Shown: positions 27,268-35,729 of the stretch, piece by piece | Position numbering within the stretch: the stretch's first letter is position 1 | Layout of the letters: every line of letters begins with the position of its first letter | From: DATCZB01 sp035513215 | GTDB taxonomy: Bacteria > Pseudomonadota > Gammaproteobacteria > Steroidobacterales > Rariloculaceae | Length of the DNA: 49,867 bases | Direction of reading: 5' to 3' | NCBI GenBank assembly: GCA_035513215.1 | Contig: DATKCK010000077.1 | Location: forward strand, 1-49,867 | Notes under the pieces: generated by a model | What the model saw: the letters and a program-made list of their open reading frames with translations, nothing else | Database searches by the model: none | Told to the model about the DNA's origin: nothing | Made by a program: the position numbers and the translations under genes

Positions 27268-28101
27268 ATGAGCCTCAGAAAGAAATTCACGTATGTCGAA
27301 ATGACCGACGTCGGCCGCGTCCGCGAGCACAACGAGGACGACATCGGCAGCGACCCGGACATTGGGCTTTGGGTTCTGGCGGACGGGATGGGTGGCTACA
27401 ACGCCGGGGAAGTCGCGAGCGGCATTGCCGTCAAGACGACGATCGACCTCGTCAGCGACGCCTGCCGCCGCGAGAACCGCGGCGACACGGAGCCGAACAC
27501 CGGCTATATGCGTCAGACGATCGCTCTGCGCGATGCAATCATGCGGGCGAACAAGATCATTCACCAGACGGCACAGACACAGCCGCAATGCGAGGGGATG
27601 GGAACGACGCTCGTCGCGTGCCTGTTCTTCGACGACAAGATCTCGGTCGCGCATGTCGGCGATTCGCGTCTCTATCGGATGCGGGACAACCGCTTCGAGC
27701 AGATCACGATGGACCATTCCCTGTTGCAGGAGCTCGTTGACCGCGGCTATTACTCGCAGGAAGAAGCGCAACGCTCGACGAACCGCAACTACGTGACCCG
27801 CGCGCTCGGCGTCGAGCCGAATGTCGAGGTTGAGGTTCAGGAATTCGACGTCAGGAAGGGTGACTTCTTCCTGCTGTGCTCGGACGGTCTGCCCGACATG
27901 GTCGAGGACGAGGATATCCACCTCACGATCAACACCTTCAATACGAGCGTTGATACGATTGGCGAGCAGCTCATCAAGCTCACCAACGACAATGGCGGTC
28001 GTGACAACGTTTCGATCATCGTCGTCCGGGTAGTCGATTCGTTTCCAGCCTCGGCCGGAATGTTCAACAAGGTCCGCAATCTGTTTAGGCAATCGGGATA
28101 A
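27268..28101 (+). CDS. PP2C-family serine/threonine phosphatase
   Basis: A 277-residue cytoplasmic phosphatase. Metal-binding motifs are present: RVREHNEDD (residues 17-25), VLADGMGGYNAGEVAS (36-51), VAHVGDSRLYR, LCSDGLPDMVEDEDI and GGRDNVSIIVV. It starts 17 bases after the kinase stop and presumably reverses that kinase. The protein ends in a short basic tail (NKVRNLFRQSG). The FHA gene starts five bases after its stop. Confidence 0.94.
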   Translation: MSLRKKFTYVEMTDVGRVREHNEDDIGSDPDIGLWVLADGMGGYNAGEVASGIAVKTTIDLVSDACRRENRGDTEPNTGYMRQTIALRDAIMRANKIIHQTAQTQPQCEGMGTTLVACLFFDDKISVAHVGDSRLYRMRDNRFEQITMDHSLLQELVDRGYYSQEEAQRSTNRNYVTRALGVEPNVEVEVQEFDVRKGDFFLLCSDGLPDMVEDEDIHLTINTFNTSVDTIGEQLIKLTNDNGGRDNVSIIVVRVVDSFPASAGMFNKVRNLFRQSG

Positions 28102-28106
28102 CAGCC

Positions 28107-28868
28107 ATGGCACGACTAGTTTTGAGTTTGGACGGCCAGACACTGGCCGAATACAACATGACTAAGGAGCGTTACACCGTCGGGCGCCTTCCAGATAACG
28201 ACATTCGCATCGACAACGCTGCCGTCAGTGGCCATCACTCGCTGATCATCAATATCCTGAACGACTCGTTCCTCGAGGATCTCAACAGCACGAACGGCAC
28301 CTATGTCAACGGCAAGCTGATCAAGAAGCATGCCTTGCAGCACGACGACGTCATTACCGTCGGGCATCATCAGCTCAGATTTCTCGAGGATCAGATGGAT
28401 GATTTGCCCGCGGACGAGTTCGAGAAGACGATGGTCATCGAGCCGAGCGGCAGGGTCGAGCAAGAGATCGTCAAGGCGGCCCAGGCGGCGGAAGCCAAGG
28501 CTCAGTCGCAGCGCAAGAAATCCGGCAAGGACAAGCCCGAGTACAGGCCGGCATCGACGCAGAACATCGAGGACGAGCAGGGCCGATCCGCAAGTCTCCC
28601 GCTCGCCAAGCTCCAGGTGCTTTCCGGCACCTTCGCCGGCCGCGAGCTCGCGCTGACCAAGACGCTGACGACGCTCGGCCGGCCCGGCATCCAGGTCGCG
28701 GCGATCTCCCGGCGTGCGGACGGATATTTCATCGTCCACGTCGAGAGCGGCAAGGACAACGACTACCCGCTCGTCAACGGCTCGAGCATCGGCCCGCAGG
28801 CGCGCCAGCTCAGGGACAACGACGTCATTCAGCTCGCTGGCGTCAAGATGGGCTTCTTCGTCAGCTAG
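28107..28868 (+). CDS. Double FHA-domain protein
   Basis: A 253-residue protein. The first FHA domain (residues 1-93) is canonical: Gly26-Arg27, Ser41, His44, Asn60, Thr62 and Gly64, so it should bind phosphothreonine. A charged linker (about 98-160) contains EKTMVIEPS, a possible phosphothreonine site. The second FHA-like domain (about 165-253) keeps TLGRPG, ISRRADGYFIV and LVNGSSI but lacks the usual SxxH spacing. Likely the reader of the kinase-phosphatase module. Its stop faces the dnaB stop across a palindrome. Confidence 0.9.
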   Translation: MARLVLSLDGQTLAEYNMTKERYTVGRLPDNDIRIDNAAVSGHHSLIINILNDSFLEDLNSTNGTYVNGKLIKKHALQHDDVITVGHHQLRFLEDQMDDLPADEFEKTMVIEPSGRVEQEIVKAAQAAEAKAQSQRKKSGKDKPEYRPASTQNIEDEQGRSASLPLAKLQVLSGTFAGRELALTKTLTTLGRPGIQVAAISRRADGYFIVHVESGKDNDYPLVNGSSIGPQARQLRDNDVIQLAGVKMGFFVS

Positions 28869-28875
28869 ACGAACC

Positions 28876-28890
28876 TGGGGTCAGACCCCA
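28876..28890 (+). repeat. GGGGTCAGACCCC-family palindrome
   Basis: TGGGGTCAGACCCCA, a palindrome around one central base, occupies the 24-base gap between the convergent FHA gene and dnaB. It is the minimal form of the family seen at 13138, 13723 and 32646. Confidence 0.9.
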
Positions 28891-28892
28891 AA

Positions 28893-30275
28893 CTAGTAGA
28901 GACCCTCGCCGTAGTCCGACGCGACGAGGTTCTCGAACTTCGTGAACTCGCCGAGGAAGGTCAGGTGGAACTCGCCGATCGGCCCGTTGCGCTGCTTGCC
29001 GATGATGATGTCGGCGATGCCCTTGCGCGCCGTTTCCTTGTCGTAAACCTCCTCGCGGTAGATGAAGACGATGACGTCCGCATCCTGCTCGATCGCGCCG
29101 GACTCGCGCAGATCCGACATGACGGGCCTCTTGTCGACGCGTTGCTCGACGCTGCGATTGAGCTGCGACAAGGCAATGACGGGAAGATCGAGCTCCTTGG
29201 CGAGCGCCTTCAGGCCTCGTGTGATCTCGGAGATCTCGGTCGCTCGGTTCTCGACGCTGCCCGCCACCTGCATGAGCTGCAGGTAGTCGACGACGATGAG
29301 CCCGAGATTGTGCTCTCGCTTCAGCCGCCGGGCCCGGGCGCGAACCTCGGTCGGCGAAAGGCCGGGACTGTCATCGACGAAGATCGGCGCCGTTGACATC
29401 ATCGATACGGCCGAGTCGATCCGGGACCAGTCCTCGTCACTGAGCTTGCCGCGCCGAAGGCCCGACTGATTCACGCGGCCGATCGAGCCGATCATGCGAA
29501 AAGTGAGCTGCTCGGCAGACATTTCCATGCTGAAAATGGCGGTCGGGACCTTCTGGCCGATCGCCGCATTCTCGGCGATATTGACGGCGAGCGTGGTCTT
29601 TCCCATCGACGGGCGCCCCGCGATGACGATGAGCTCGCCCCTCTGGAGGCCCGCCGTCAGCGCATCCATCGCGTTAAAGCCGGTCGAGACGCCCGTGATG
29701 TCGCCGTCGGAATGACTCAGCACGTCGAGGCGGTCGATGGCGCCGGGCAGGATGTCCTTGAGAGCCTTGAAGCCCGGGCCGCTGGAACCGCGATCGGCGA
29801 TCTCGAAGACGCGCTGCTCGGCGAGATCGACGAGCTCGGCCACCGTGCGCCCCTCGGTATCGTGCGCGCTCGCCGCGATGTCGCCGCCGATTTCGATCAG
29901 ATGGCGCAGCATCGCATGCTCACGCACGATCTGCGCGTAAGCGCGAACATTGGCGGCGCTCGGCGTCTCCTCGACGAGCCGGGCGAGATACTCGACCCCG
30001 CCGGCAGCCTCGAGCCGCCCCTCGCGCTCGAGCTGCTCGCTCACGGTCACGGCGTCGGGCGGGCGATTGTGCTCGGTCAGCGTCGCGACAGCCTCGAAAA
30101 TGGCCCGATGATCGGCGCGGTAGAAGTCCTTCGCGCCAACGACGTCGGCCACCTGATCCCACGCGCGCTGGTCGAGCATCAGGCCGCCGAGCAGGGACCG
30201 CTCGGCCTCGACAGAGTGCGGCGGGAGCTTGAGCCGCTCGGCCCCGAGTCGCGCGATGTCGGTTCTGGCAGCCAC
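28893..30275 (-). CDS. dnaB: Replicative DNA helicase DnaB
   Basis: A 460-residue hexameric helicase of the replication fork. The N-terminal domain has PPHSVEAERSLLGGLMLD; the RecA-like domain has Walker A GRPSMGKTT, FSMEMSAEQL, VVDYLQLM, SQLNRSVEQR, SDLRESGAIEQDADVIVF and the terminal arginine-finger region KQRNGPIGEFHL. Translation starts at GTG 30275 (VAARTDIARL), seven bases after the rplI stop; the longer open frame is a shadow over rplI. Confidence 0.97.
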   Translation of the reverse strand: MAARTDIARLGAERLKLPPHSVEAERSLLGGLMLDQRAWDQVADVVGAKDFYRADHRAIFEAVATLTEHNRPPDAVTVSEQLEREGRLEAAGGVEYLARLVEETPSAANVRAYAQIVREHAMLRHLIEIGGDIAASAHDTEGRTVAELVDLAEQRVFEIADRGSSGPGFKALKDILPGAIDRLDVLSHSDGDITGVSTGFNAMDALTAGLQRGELIVIAGRPSMGKTTLAVNIAENAAIGQKVPTAIFSMEMSAEQLTFRMIGSIGRVNQSGLRRGKLSDEDWSRIDSAVSMMSTAPIFVDDSPGLSPTEVRARARRLKREHNLGLIVVDYLQLMQVAGSVENRATEISEITRGLKALAKELDLPVIALSQLNRSVEQRVDKRPVMSDLRESGAIEQDADVIVFIYREEVYDKETARKGIADIIIGKQRNGPIGEFHLTFLGEFTKFENLVASDYGEGLY

Positions 30276-30282
30276 CGGCGTG

Positions 30283-30783
30283 CTAGCTTTCCGACTCCTC
30301 CTCTTCGTCGGCCGCTTCGGCTGCGGGATCTTCCACGACTTGCCCCTCGAGCACGACCTTGACCTCGACGTTGACGTCCGCATGCAGGTGGATCTCGATC
30401 GTATGCTCGCCGACGACGCGCAGCGGGCCGTCCGGCAGCCGGATTTCACTGCGTTCGACGTCCATGCCGATGGCGCCGAAGGCCTCGGCAATGTCGATCG
30501 TGCCGACCGAGCCGAACAGGCGTCCTTCGCTGCCCGACCGGACGGGGATCGTGAGCTCCTTGCCCTCGATCCCGGCCGCGCGAGCCTTGGCCGCGTCGAC
30601 CTCGGCCGTGGCCTTCGCCTCGACGTCGGCCCGGATCTTCTCGAACCTCTCGATGTTCCGGGCCGTTGCCATCGTCGCCTTGCCTTGAGGAATCAGGAAA
30701 TTGCGCGCGAAGCCCGATTTAACACGGACACGATCGCCGATTCCACCCAGGTTATCGATCTTTTCAAGCAGAATAACTTCCAT
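30283..30783 (-). CDS. rplI: 50S ribosomal protein L9 with acidic C-terminal tail
   Basis: A 166-residue protein; the first 45 residues (MEVILLEKIDNLGGIGDRV, GFARNFLIPQGKA) are typical of L9, and the C-terminal rRNA-binding domain follows. E. coli L9 has 149 residues; the extra end here is strongly acidic (VEDPAAEAADEEEESES). S6, encoded upstream in the same operon, has an acidic tail too. Located in the conserved rpsF-rpsR-DUF2232-rplI-dnaB run. Confidence 0.97.
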   Translation of the reverse strand: MEVILLEKIDNLGGIGDRVRVKSGFARNFLIPQGKATMATARNIERFEKIRADVEAKATAEVDAAKARAAGIEGKELTIPVRSGSEGRLFGSVGTIDIAEAFGAIGMDVERSEIRLPDGPLRVVGEHTIEIHLHADVNVEVKVVLEGQVVEDPAAEAADEEEESES

Positions 30784-30796
30784 ATCTTTCTCCCGG

Positions 30797-31702
30797 CTAA
30801 TCGCGCGGCTTGCGCCGCGCGCGCAATTCGAAAACGTTGTCGAGCAGCCCGACCGCGCTCAACGCCATCAACCCGACCCCCATCGTCCACGGGTTGAGGA
30901 GCACGATATAGACCAGAACGATGACCGCACGCGGCCATTTGTCCCCGTGGCTCCTAGCATGCATTACGGCGAGCCCCTGAAACAAGAACCCGGCGACGGC
31001 GAGCGACGCGAGATTCCGCAACAGCTCGACGTTGACGAGCTGGCCGACGACCACGAGCATCATCAGCCCGATTCCCGCCACGCGGCCGAGCTTCAGCGCC
31101 CGGAACTCGCTGCCGAACCGGACACGATCCGTGATCAAAGCGTACCACCAGAATCCGAGCATCAATGCCGCAAGCAGGCTTACGAGCAGCGTCATCAGCA
31201 GAAAGCGAACGAATTCCGCCGGACTGATGTCGCCGAACCGCGCGAGCTGCGCTTCTTCGGCGCCTCCCGTCTGAAGCAGAAACAACACTTCGTCCCGAAG
31301 GATCTCGCCGATCCGGTTCGCCTCGGGGACAACGGTGAAGATCACCAGGGTCAACACGATGAAACCGACCACCGTGCCCTGGTAGGCAAACGACAGGCTG
31401 CGTGACCACCAGAGCAGAGCCCCGCTGGCCGCGCCGCCCACCAGAACCGGTGCGCTCAGGCCGAGTGTTTCGGTCATGCCGGAGCCGATCAGCAGACCGA
31501 GCAACCCGACGCCGAGCATCGAAGCGGTCGTCGAGACCGCAACTGCCACCGGCCCCCGGCGCAGCGCATCGAGCACGAGCAGCGCGGCTGAAACCGGCGC
31601 CAGCAGGCGAACGAAGCCGACCGTCAGCAGGATCAGCCGATAGGGCCGATGCGAGACCCACCCTGCGAACGATCGCATCGCCCTGGTGATGGAAGCGCCC
31701 AT
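30797..31702 (-). CDS. DUF2232 (YybS-like) membrane protein
   Basis: A 301-residue protein with about eight transmembrane helices and few polar loops. ATG 31702 (MGASITRAMRSFAGW) leaves a 35-base gap after rpsR; the longer open frame overlaps rpsR. The position between rpsR and rplI is where DUF2232/YybS proteins occur in many gammaproteobacteria, and the stretch PAEFVRFLLMTLLVSLLAALMLG... followed by GFWWYALI fits that family. Function is unknown; a role in envelope or sporulation-like processes has been suggested only in Firmicutes. Confidence 0.8.
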   Translation of the reverse strand: MGASITRAMRSFAGWVSHRPYRLILLTVGFVRLLAPVSAALLVLDALRRGPVAVAVSTTASMLGVGLLGLLIGSGMTETLGLSAPVLVGGAASGALLWWSRSLSFAYQGTVVGFIVLTLVIFTVVPEANRIGEILRDEVLFLLQTGGAEEAQLARFGDISPAEFVRFLLMTLLVSLLAALMLGFWWYALITDRVRFGSEFRALKLGRVAGIGLMMLVVVGQLVNVELLRNLASLAVAGFLFQGLAVMHARSHGDKWPRAVIVLVYIVLLNPWTMGVGLMALSAVGLLDNVFELRARRKPRD

Positions 31703-31737
31703 TGGAGACTGCGCTGCGTCGGCGGCGACGCGCGAGT

Positions 31738-31962
31738 TCAGTGCTGATCCGTGTACGGCAACAACGCAAGATAACGCGCCCGCTTGACCGCAGTCGCAAG
31801 CTGCCGCTGGTACGGCGCCCGGGTGCCGGTGATTCGGCTGGGCACGATCTTGCCCGTCTCGGTGATGTACTGCTTCAGCGTTGCAAGATCCTTGTAATCG
31901 ATCTCCTCGACGCCCTCGGCGGTAAAGCGGCAGAACTTCTTGCGGCGAAAATAACGTGCCAT
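31738..31962 (-). CDS. rpsR: 30S ribosomal protein S18
   Basis: A 74-residue protein with MARYFRRKKFCRFTAEG, DYKDLATLKQYITETGKIVPSRITGT and QRQLATAVKRARYLALLPY, almost identical to the family consensus. It binds as a heterodimer with S6, whose gene ends 13 bases upstream. Confidence 0.98.
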   Translation of the reverse strand: MARYFRRKKFCRFTAEGVEEIDYKDLATLKQYITETGKIVPSRITGTRAPYQRQLATAVKRARYLALLPYTDQH

Positions 31963-31975
31963 CGGTCAATCTCCC

Positions 31976-32509
31976 TTACTTGGCGTCCGGGGTCCCGTCG
32001 TCGGACCCGTTCGGCGCGTCGTCCTTGTCCGAATCGTCATCGTCCGACGCGTCGTCCTTGTCCGAATCGTCACCGTCCGATCCGCCGTCGCTGTCGGTAT
32101 CCGAGACTTCGGGTTCGGCCGCGCTGCGCGGCGCATGGCGCGAGCGCGAGTCACGCGTCGCGGACTGAGCCTCGCGCTCCTTCTCTTCCTCGTGCGCCTT
32201 GGCCATCACGGACGGTTCCGTAATCGCCTTGTCGCGCTTGATGACGAGGTGCCTGAGCACCGCGTCGCTGAAGCGAAACGCGCCGATCAGCTCGTCGAGC
32301 GCCGCCTTGTTGCACTCGAGATTGAACAACAGGTAATGGGCCTTGTGCAGCTTCTCGATGCTGTGAGCGAGCTGCCTCCGACCCCAGTCCTCTTCGCGGT
32401 GGATCTTGCCGCCGGCGCCCTCGATCATCGATCGGTAGCGCTCCATCATCGCAGGAACCTGCTCGCTCTGGTCAGGGTGGACCAGAAACACGACTTCGTA
32501 GTGTCTCAA
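31976..32509 (-). CDS. rpsF: 30S ribosomal protein S6 with long acidic tail
   Basis: A 177-residue protein starting at TTG 32509, with AGGAG six bases upstream; MRHYEVVFLVHPDQSEQV is the canonical N-terminus and no ATG alternative exists. Residues 1-100 are the S6 fold. A Lys/Glu/Arg-rich linker (about 105-130) leads to a tail made almost only of Asp, Ser, Gly and Lys (residues 136-177), much longer than in E. coli S6 (131-135 residues in all). Part of the tail is an 11-codon tandem duplication. In E. coli the S6 C-terminus is modified with glutamates by RimK; a genetically encoded acidic tail could play the same part (inference). Confidence 0.96.
   Translation of the reverse strand: MRHYEVVFLVHPDQSEQVPAMMERYRSMIEGAGGKIHREEDWGRRQLAHSIEKLHKAHYLLFNLECNKAALDELIGAFRFSDAVLRHLVIKRDKAITEPSVMAKAHEEEKEREAQSATRDSRSRHAPRSAAEPEVSDTDSDGGSDGDDSDKDDASDDDDSDKDDAPNGSDDGTPDAK
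32016..32080 (+). repeat. 33-base tandem duplication inside the rpsF tail
   Basis: Two copies of a 32-base unit (32016-32047 and 32049-32080), period 33 bases, differ at one base and encode DDSDKDDA twice. The period keeps the frame, so repeat slippage would change the tail length by 11 residues without breaking S6. Confidence 0.9.
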
Positions 32510-32530
32510 TCAAGACTCCTCTCGGATGAA

Positions 32531-32588
32531 GCCTCCCTCGAGGGTGAGGCAAGGAGTGAATCGAATTGTCGGCCCGCAACTAGCGGGC
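32531..32588 (-). promoter_or_regulatory. Hairpins in the rpsF leader, possible autoregulatory element
   Basis: Upstream of the rpsF TTG, minus-strand RNA can form two hairpins: GCCCGC-N5-GCGGGC (32588-32572) and GCCT-CA-CCC-TCGA-GGG-AGGC (32550-32531), the latter with a two-base bulge and ending just before the Shine-Dalgarno. In many bacteria the S6:S18 complex binds an rpsF leader; I did not establish that this is that motif. Confidence 0.4.
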
Positions 32589-32645
32589 GCGCCATGCTAA
32601 CCGAGCGCCGCGGGCGGGGCAAATCCGGGGAGTTCCGGGGTAATC

Positions 32646-32674
32646 TGGGGTCAGACCCCAAGGGGTCTGACCCC
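32646..32674 (+). repeat. Double GGGGTCAGACCCC-family palindrome
   Basis: TGGGGTCAGACCCC followed at once by its inverted form AGGGGTCTGACCCC, so the two halves also pair with each other. It lies downstream of the rlmB stop and upstream of the rpsF leader, between two transcription units of the same direction. Short duplications of GGTAATG and CCGGTAATG flank it on the rlmB side. Confidence 0.9.
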
Positions 32675-32686
32675 ATTACCGGCTCA

Positions 32687-33427
32687 TTACCGGGTCTGGC
32701 GCAGCATCTCGTAGAGCAGGATGCCTGCGGCGACGGAGACGTTGAGGCTTTCGACGGTGCCTCGCATCGGGAGGCTGACGAGCTCGTCGCAGGCTTCGCG
32801 CGTCAGGCGGCGGAGGCCCTTGCCTTCGGCGCCGAGGACGATGGCGGCGGGGGGCTTGAGATCGGCGTCGAACAGCGTTCGCCCGCCGCGCTCGTCGGCG
32901 CCGATGAGCCTGATACCGGCATCGGCCAGCCAGCCGAGCGTCCGGGCAAGGTTCGGGACGACAATCAGCGGCACGGTCTCGGCGGCGCCCGCTGCCGTCT
33001 TGATCGCGCCGGCGCCGAGCTTGGCCGAGCGCGCCTTCGGCACGACGACGGCATCGACGCCGGCGGCGTCGGCGGTCCTCAGGCACGCGCCGACGTTTCT
33101 CGGATCCTCGACCTGATCGAGGATCAGCAGCCGAACCGAATCGGCCTTCGCCTCGACGAGCCGTTCGAGCTCACGCAGATCCTGCTCGCGCGGCGGCGGC
33201 ACACGCAGGACGATGCCCTGGTGAACGCCGCCGCGGGCCAGCCGGTCGAGCACGTCGCGGCGCGCCCGCTCGATCGGGATCGAAGCTGCCCGGAGCCTGG
33301 CCGCGAGTGCCTCGAGCCTGCCCTTCGGCTCCGCGTCGAGCAGCACAGCCGAGCGCACGGCCCCCATGCGACGCTCGAGCACGGATTCGGCCGCATGCAA
33401 CCCGTAGACGACGTGATCGTCAGCCAC
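32687..33427 (-). CDS. rlmB: 23S rRNA (guanosine2251-2'-O)-methyltransferase RlmB
   Basis: A 246-residue SpoU-class SPOUT methyltransferase. The N-terminal substrate-binding domain begins VVYGLHAAESVLERR; the knot motifs are LDQVEDPRNVGACLRTADAAG, IVLGAEGKGLRRLTR and LPMRGTVESLNVSVAAGILLYE. It overlaps the end of rnr by eight bases, the same order as in E. coli, and is therefore cotranscribed with it. Confidence 0.96.
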   Translation of the reverse strand: MADDHVVYGLHAAESVLERRMGAVRSAVLLDAEPKGRLEALAARLRAASIPIERARRDVLDRLARGGVHQGIVLRVPPPREQDLRELERLVEAKADSVRLLILDQVEDPRNVGACLRTADAAGVDAVVVPKARSAKLGAGAIKTAAGAAETVPLIVVPNLARTLGWLADAGIRLIGADERGGRTLFDADLKPPAAIVLGAEGKGLRRLTREACDELVSLPMRGTVESLNVSVAAGILLYEMLRQTR

Positions 33428-35573
33428 GGCGCTTTTCCTTGCGCCGCGAGCTCGGACGCTGCTCGACGGGAATGAAATCGATCTTGCGCTGATCGAGGTT
33501 CACGCTCTGAAGCCTGACCCGCAGGCGATCGAGCAGCCGGTATTCGCGCTTGCCGCGCTCGCCGCTGAGCCTGGTGCCGCTCGGATCGCGATGATAGTAG
33601 TCCGGCGGCAAAGCGCTGACGTGAACGAGCCCGTCGACATGAAGCTCCGGAATCCGCACGAACAGGCCAAAGGCCGCGACGCTCGCGACGATGACGTCGA
33701 ACTCGTCGCCGACGTGCTGCTCCATGTACGCGACCTTGAGCTGCTCCTCGACGTCCCAGACGGCCACGTCGGCGCGCCGCTCGGCCGTCGAGCAGCGCTC
33801 GCCGAGATGCACCATCTCGTCCATCGAATAGGTATAGCCCTTCGGCGACTTGTGGCGCGCGGCAAACTTCAGCGCGCGATGCACGAGCAGATCAGGATAG
33901 CGGCGGATCGGCGACGTGAAGTGCGCATAGGCATCGAGCGAGAGGCCAAAATGTCCTGCATTTTTAGGCTGATACAGCGCTTTACTCATAGAGCGCAGTA
34001 ACATCGTTTCGATCAGCTCGGCCTCGGGCCGACCGGCAACCTGGGTCAGAATCCGGCTGAAATGCGCGGGCTCGAGCTTGCCGAGCGGCGGCAGCTTGAA
34101 GCCGTAACTGCGAAGCAGCAAGGCGAGCTCCTCGATCTTTTCCGGATTCGGCCCTTCGTGCACGCGATAGAGGCCCGGCAGCCTGACCTTGCCGAGGCGC
34201 TTCGCGGCCTCGACATTGGCCGCGATCATGCACTCCTCGATGATGCGATGGCTCGTCAGCCGCTCGAGCGGGCGAACCGACTTCACCGCACCCGACTCGT
34301 CGAGCTCGATGACGCTCTCGGTCAGATCGAAATCGATGGCGCCGCGCTTCGAGCGGGCGCCTGCGAACGCGCTGTAGACCTCGTGCAGCGGCGTCAGGGT
34401 CCGGCGCAGGCGGCCGGCGTCCTTTCCCTTTTGATCGCCGTCGAGGATTGCCATCGCGTCCGGATAGGTCAGGCGCGCCGTTGAGCGCATGATGGCCTCG
34501 AAGAACTCCGACTTCGTCACACGGCCTGTCTTCGAGACGCTCATCTCGCAGGCGAAGCAAAGCCGGTCGACTTCCGGGTTCAGCGAGCAAAGCCCGTTAG
34601 AAAGCTTCTCGGGCAGCATCGGCACGACGCGGTCGGGGAAGTAAACCGACGTGCCGCGGATTCGCGCCTCGCGGTCGATCGCGGAATCGGGCGCCACGTA
34701 ATGGCCGACGTCGGCGATCGCGACGATCAGCCGGAAGCCTTCGCCGCGGCGCTCGCACCAGACCGCGTCGTCGAAGTCCTTCGCGTCGGCGCCGTCGATC
34801 GTGACGAGCGGCAGATCACGCAGATCGACGCGGTCCGCCTGCGCGGATTTCGGGACGTGATCCGGAATCTCGGCGAGCTGACGCTCGACGGCCTCCGGCC
34901 ATTCGTCCGGAATGCCGTGGGCGAGGATCGCGATGTCGGTCGCGATCCCGGGCTCGTCCCCGCCGCCGATGATCTCGGCGACGCGGCCGATCGCATGGCC
35001 CCGCTCGCTCGGGTACTCGATAATCTCGGCGCGAACGATATCGCCGGGCTTCGCCCGTTTGGTGTCGCCGCGCCCGATCAGAAGCTCCGTCCGCGAATCG
35101 CCATGCTCGAGCACGTAGCCGATCCCTCGCTCGCGCCGAAACGGGCCGACGATCTCGGTCTTGGCGCGGGCCAGCACCTCGACGACTCTGCCCTGCACGC
35201 TCTCGCGGCGGCCAGGGACAATGCGAATCGCAACGCGGTCGCCGTCGAACAAGGGCCGCATCTCGCGGCCCGAGAGATAGACATCCTCGCCGCCATCGTC
35301 GCGGATCAGAAACCCGTAGCCGTCGCGGTGCGCCTGGACCTTGCCGGTCACGAGCTCGAGCGCCTGCGTCAGGCCGAACTGACCGGCGCGGTTTCTGTGC
35401 AACTGCCCGTCGCGAACCATGGCCTTGAGCCGGTTCTCGAGTGCCCGCAGGTGCTGGCTCGCGCGAATATCGAACTGTTCGCCGAGCGCCTCGAGCGAGA
35501 GCGGCGCCGGCGCGGCATTGAGGGAATCGACGATGGCCTGGCGGCTGGGGATCTGGTGTTCGTATTCTTTCAA
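33420..35573 (-). CDS. rnr: Ribonuclease R
   Basis: A 717-residue processive 3'-5' exoribonuclease that degrades structured RNA. An N-terminal winged-helix part (SLEALGEQFDI) precedes two cold-shock domains (KVQAHRDGYGFLI); the RNB domain has TIDGADAKDFDDAVWCE with its catalytic aspartates, SVYFPDRVVPMLPEKLSNGLCSLNP and YAHFTSPIRRYPDLLVHR; an S1 domain (DVIVASVAAFGLFVRIPE) is near the C-terminus, which ends in a short basic run. E. coli RNase R has 813 residues with a longer Lys-rich tail. Divergent from the tRNA-Leu gene. Confidence 0.97.
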   Translation of the reverse strand: MKEYEHQIPSRQAIVDSLNAAPAPLSLEALGEQFDIRASQHLRALENRLKAMVRDGQLHRNRAGQFGLTQALELVTGKVQAHRDGYGFLIRDDGGEDVYLSGREMRPLFDGDRVAIRIVPGRRESVQGRVVEVLARAKTEIVGPFRRERGIGYVLEHGDSRTELLIGRGDTKRAKPGDIVRAEIIEYPSERGHAIGRVAEIIGGGDEPGIATDIAILAHGIPDEWPEAVERQLAEIPDHVPKSAQADRVDLRDLPLVTIDGADAKDFDDAVWCERRGEGFRLIVAIADVGHYVAPDSAIDREARIRGTSVYFPDRVVPMLPEKLSNGLCSLNPEVDRLCFACEMSVSKTGRVTKSEFFEAIMRSTARLTYPDAMAILDGDQKGKDAGRLRRTLTPLHEVYSAFAGARSKRGAIDFDLTESVIELDESGAVKSVRPLERLTSHRIIEECMIAANVEAAKRLGKVRLPGLYRVHEGPNPEKIEELALLLRSYGFKLPPLGKLEPAHFSRILTQVAGRPEAELIETMLLRSMSKALYQPKNAGHFGLSLDAYAHFTSPIRRYPDLLVHRALKFAARHKSPKGYTYSMDEMVHLGERCSTAERRADVAVWDVEEQLKVAYMEQHVGDEFDVIVASVAAFGLFVRIPELHVDGLVHVSALPPDYYHRDPSGTRLSGERGKREYRLLDRLRVRLQSVNLDQRKIDFIPVEQRPSSRRKEKRRG

Positions 35574-35592
35574 GGCGTGACTTTCTGGATGT

Positions 35593-35621
35593 TTGACAGG
35601 GCCTGAGGCAGTCAGTAAATT
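35593..35621 (+). promoter_or_regulatory. tRNA-Leu promoter
   Basis: TTGACA (35593-35598), a 17-base spacer and TAAATT (35616-35621), followed by a GC-rich discriminator (CTGGCGCC). The -35 is perfect, and a GC-rich discriminator is typical of stable RNA promoters under stringent control. The tRNA begins 21 bases after the -10. Confidence 0.75.
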
Positions 35622-35642
35622 CTGGCGCCTTTCGTCCCTAAA

Positions 35643-35729
<87 letters not shown>

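Noticed and set aside
32016..32080. The two-copy repeat as a CRISPR-like array
   Set aside because: Two adjacent in-frame copies inside rpsF with no spacers; it is a coding tandem duplication.
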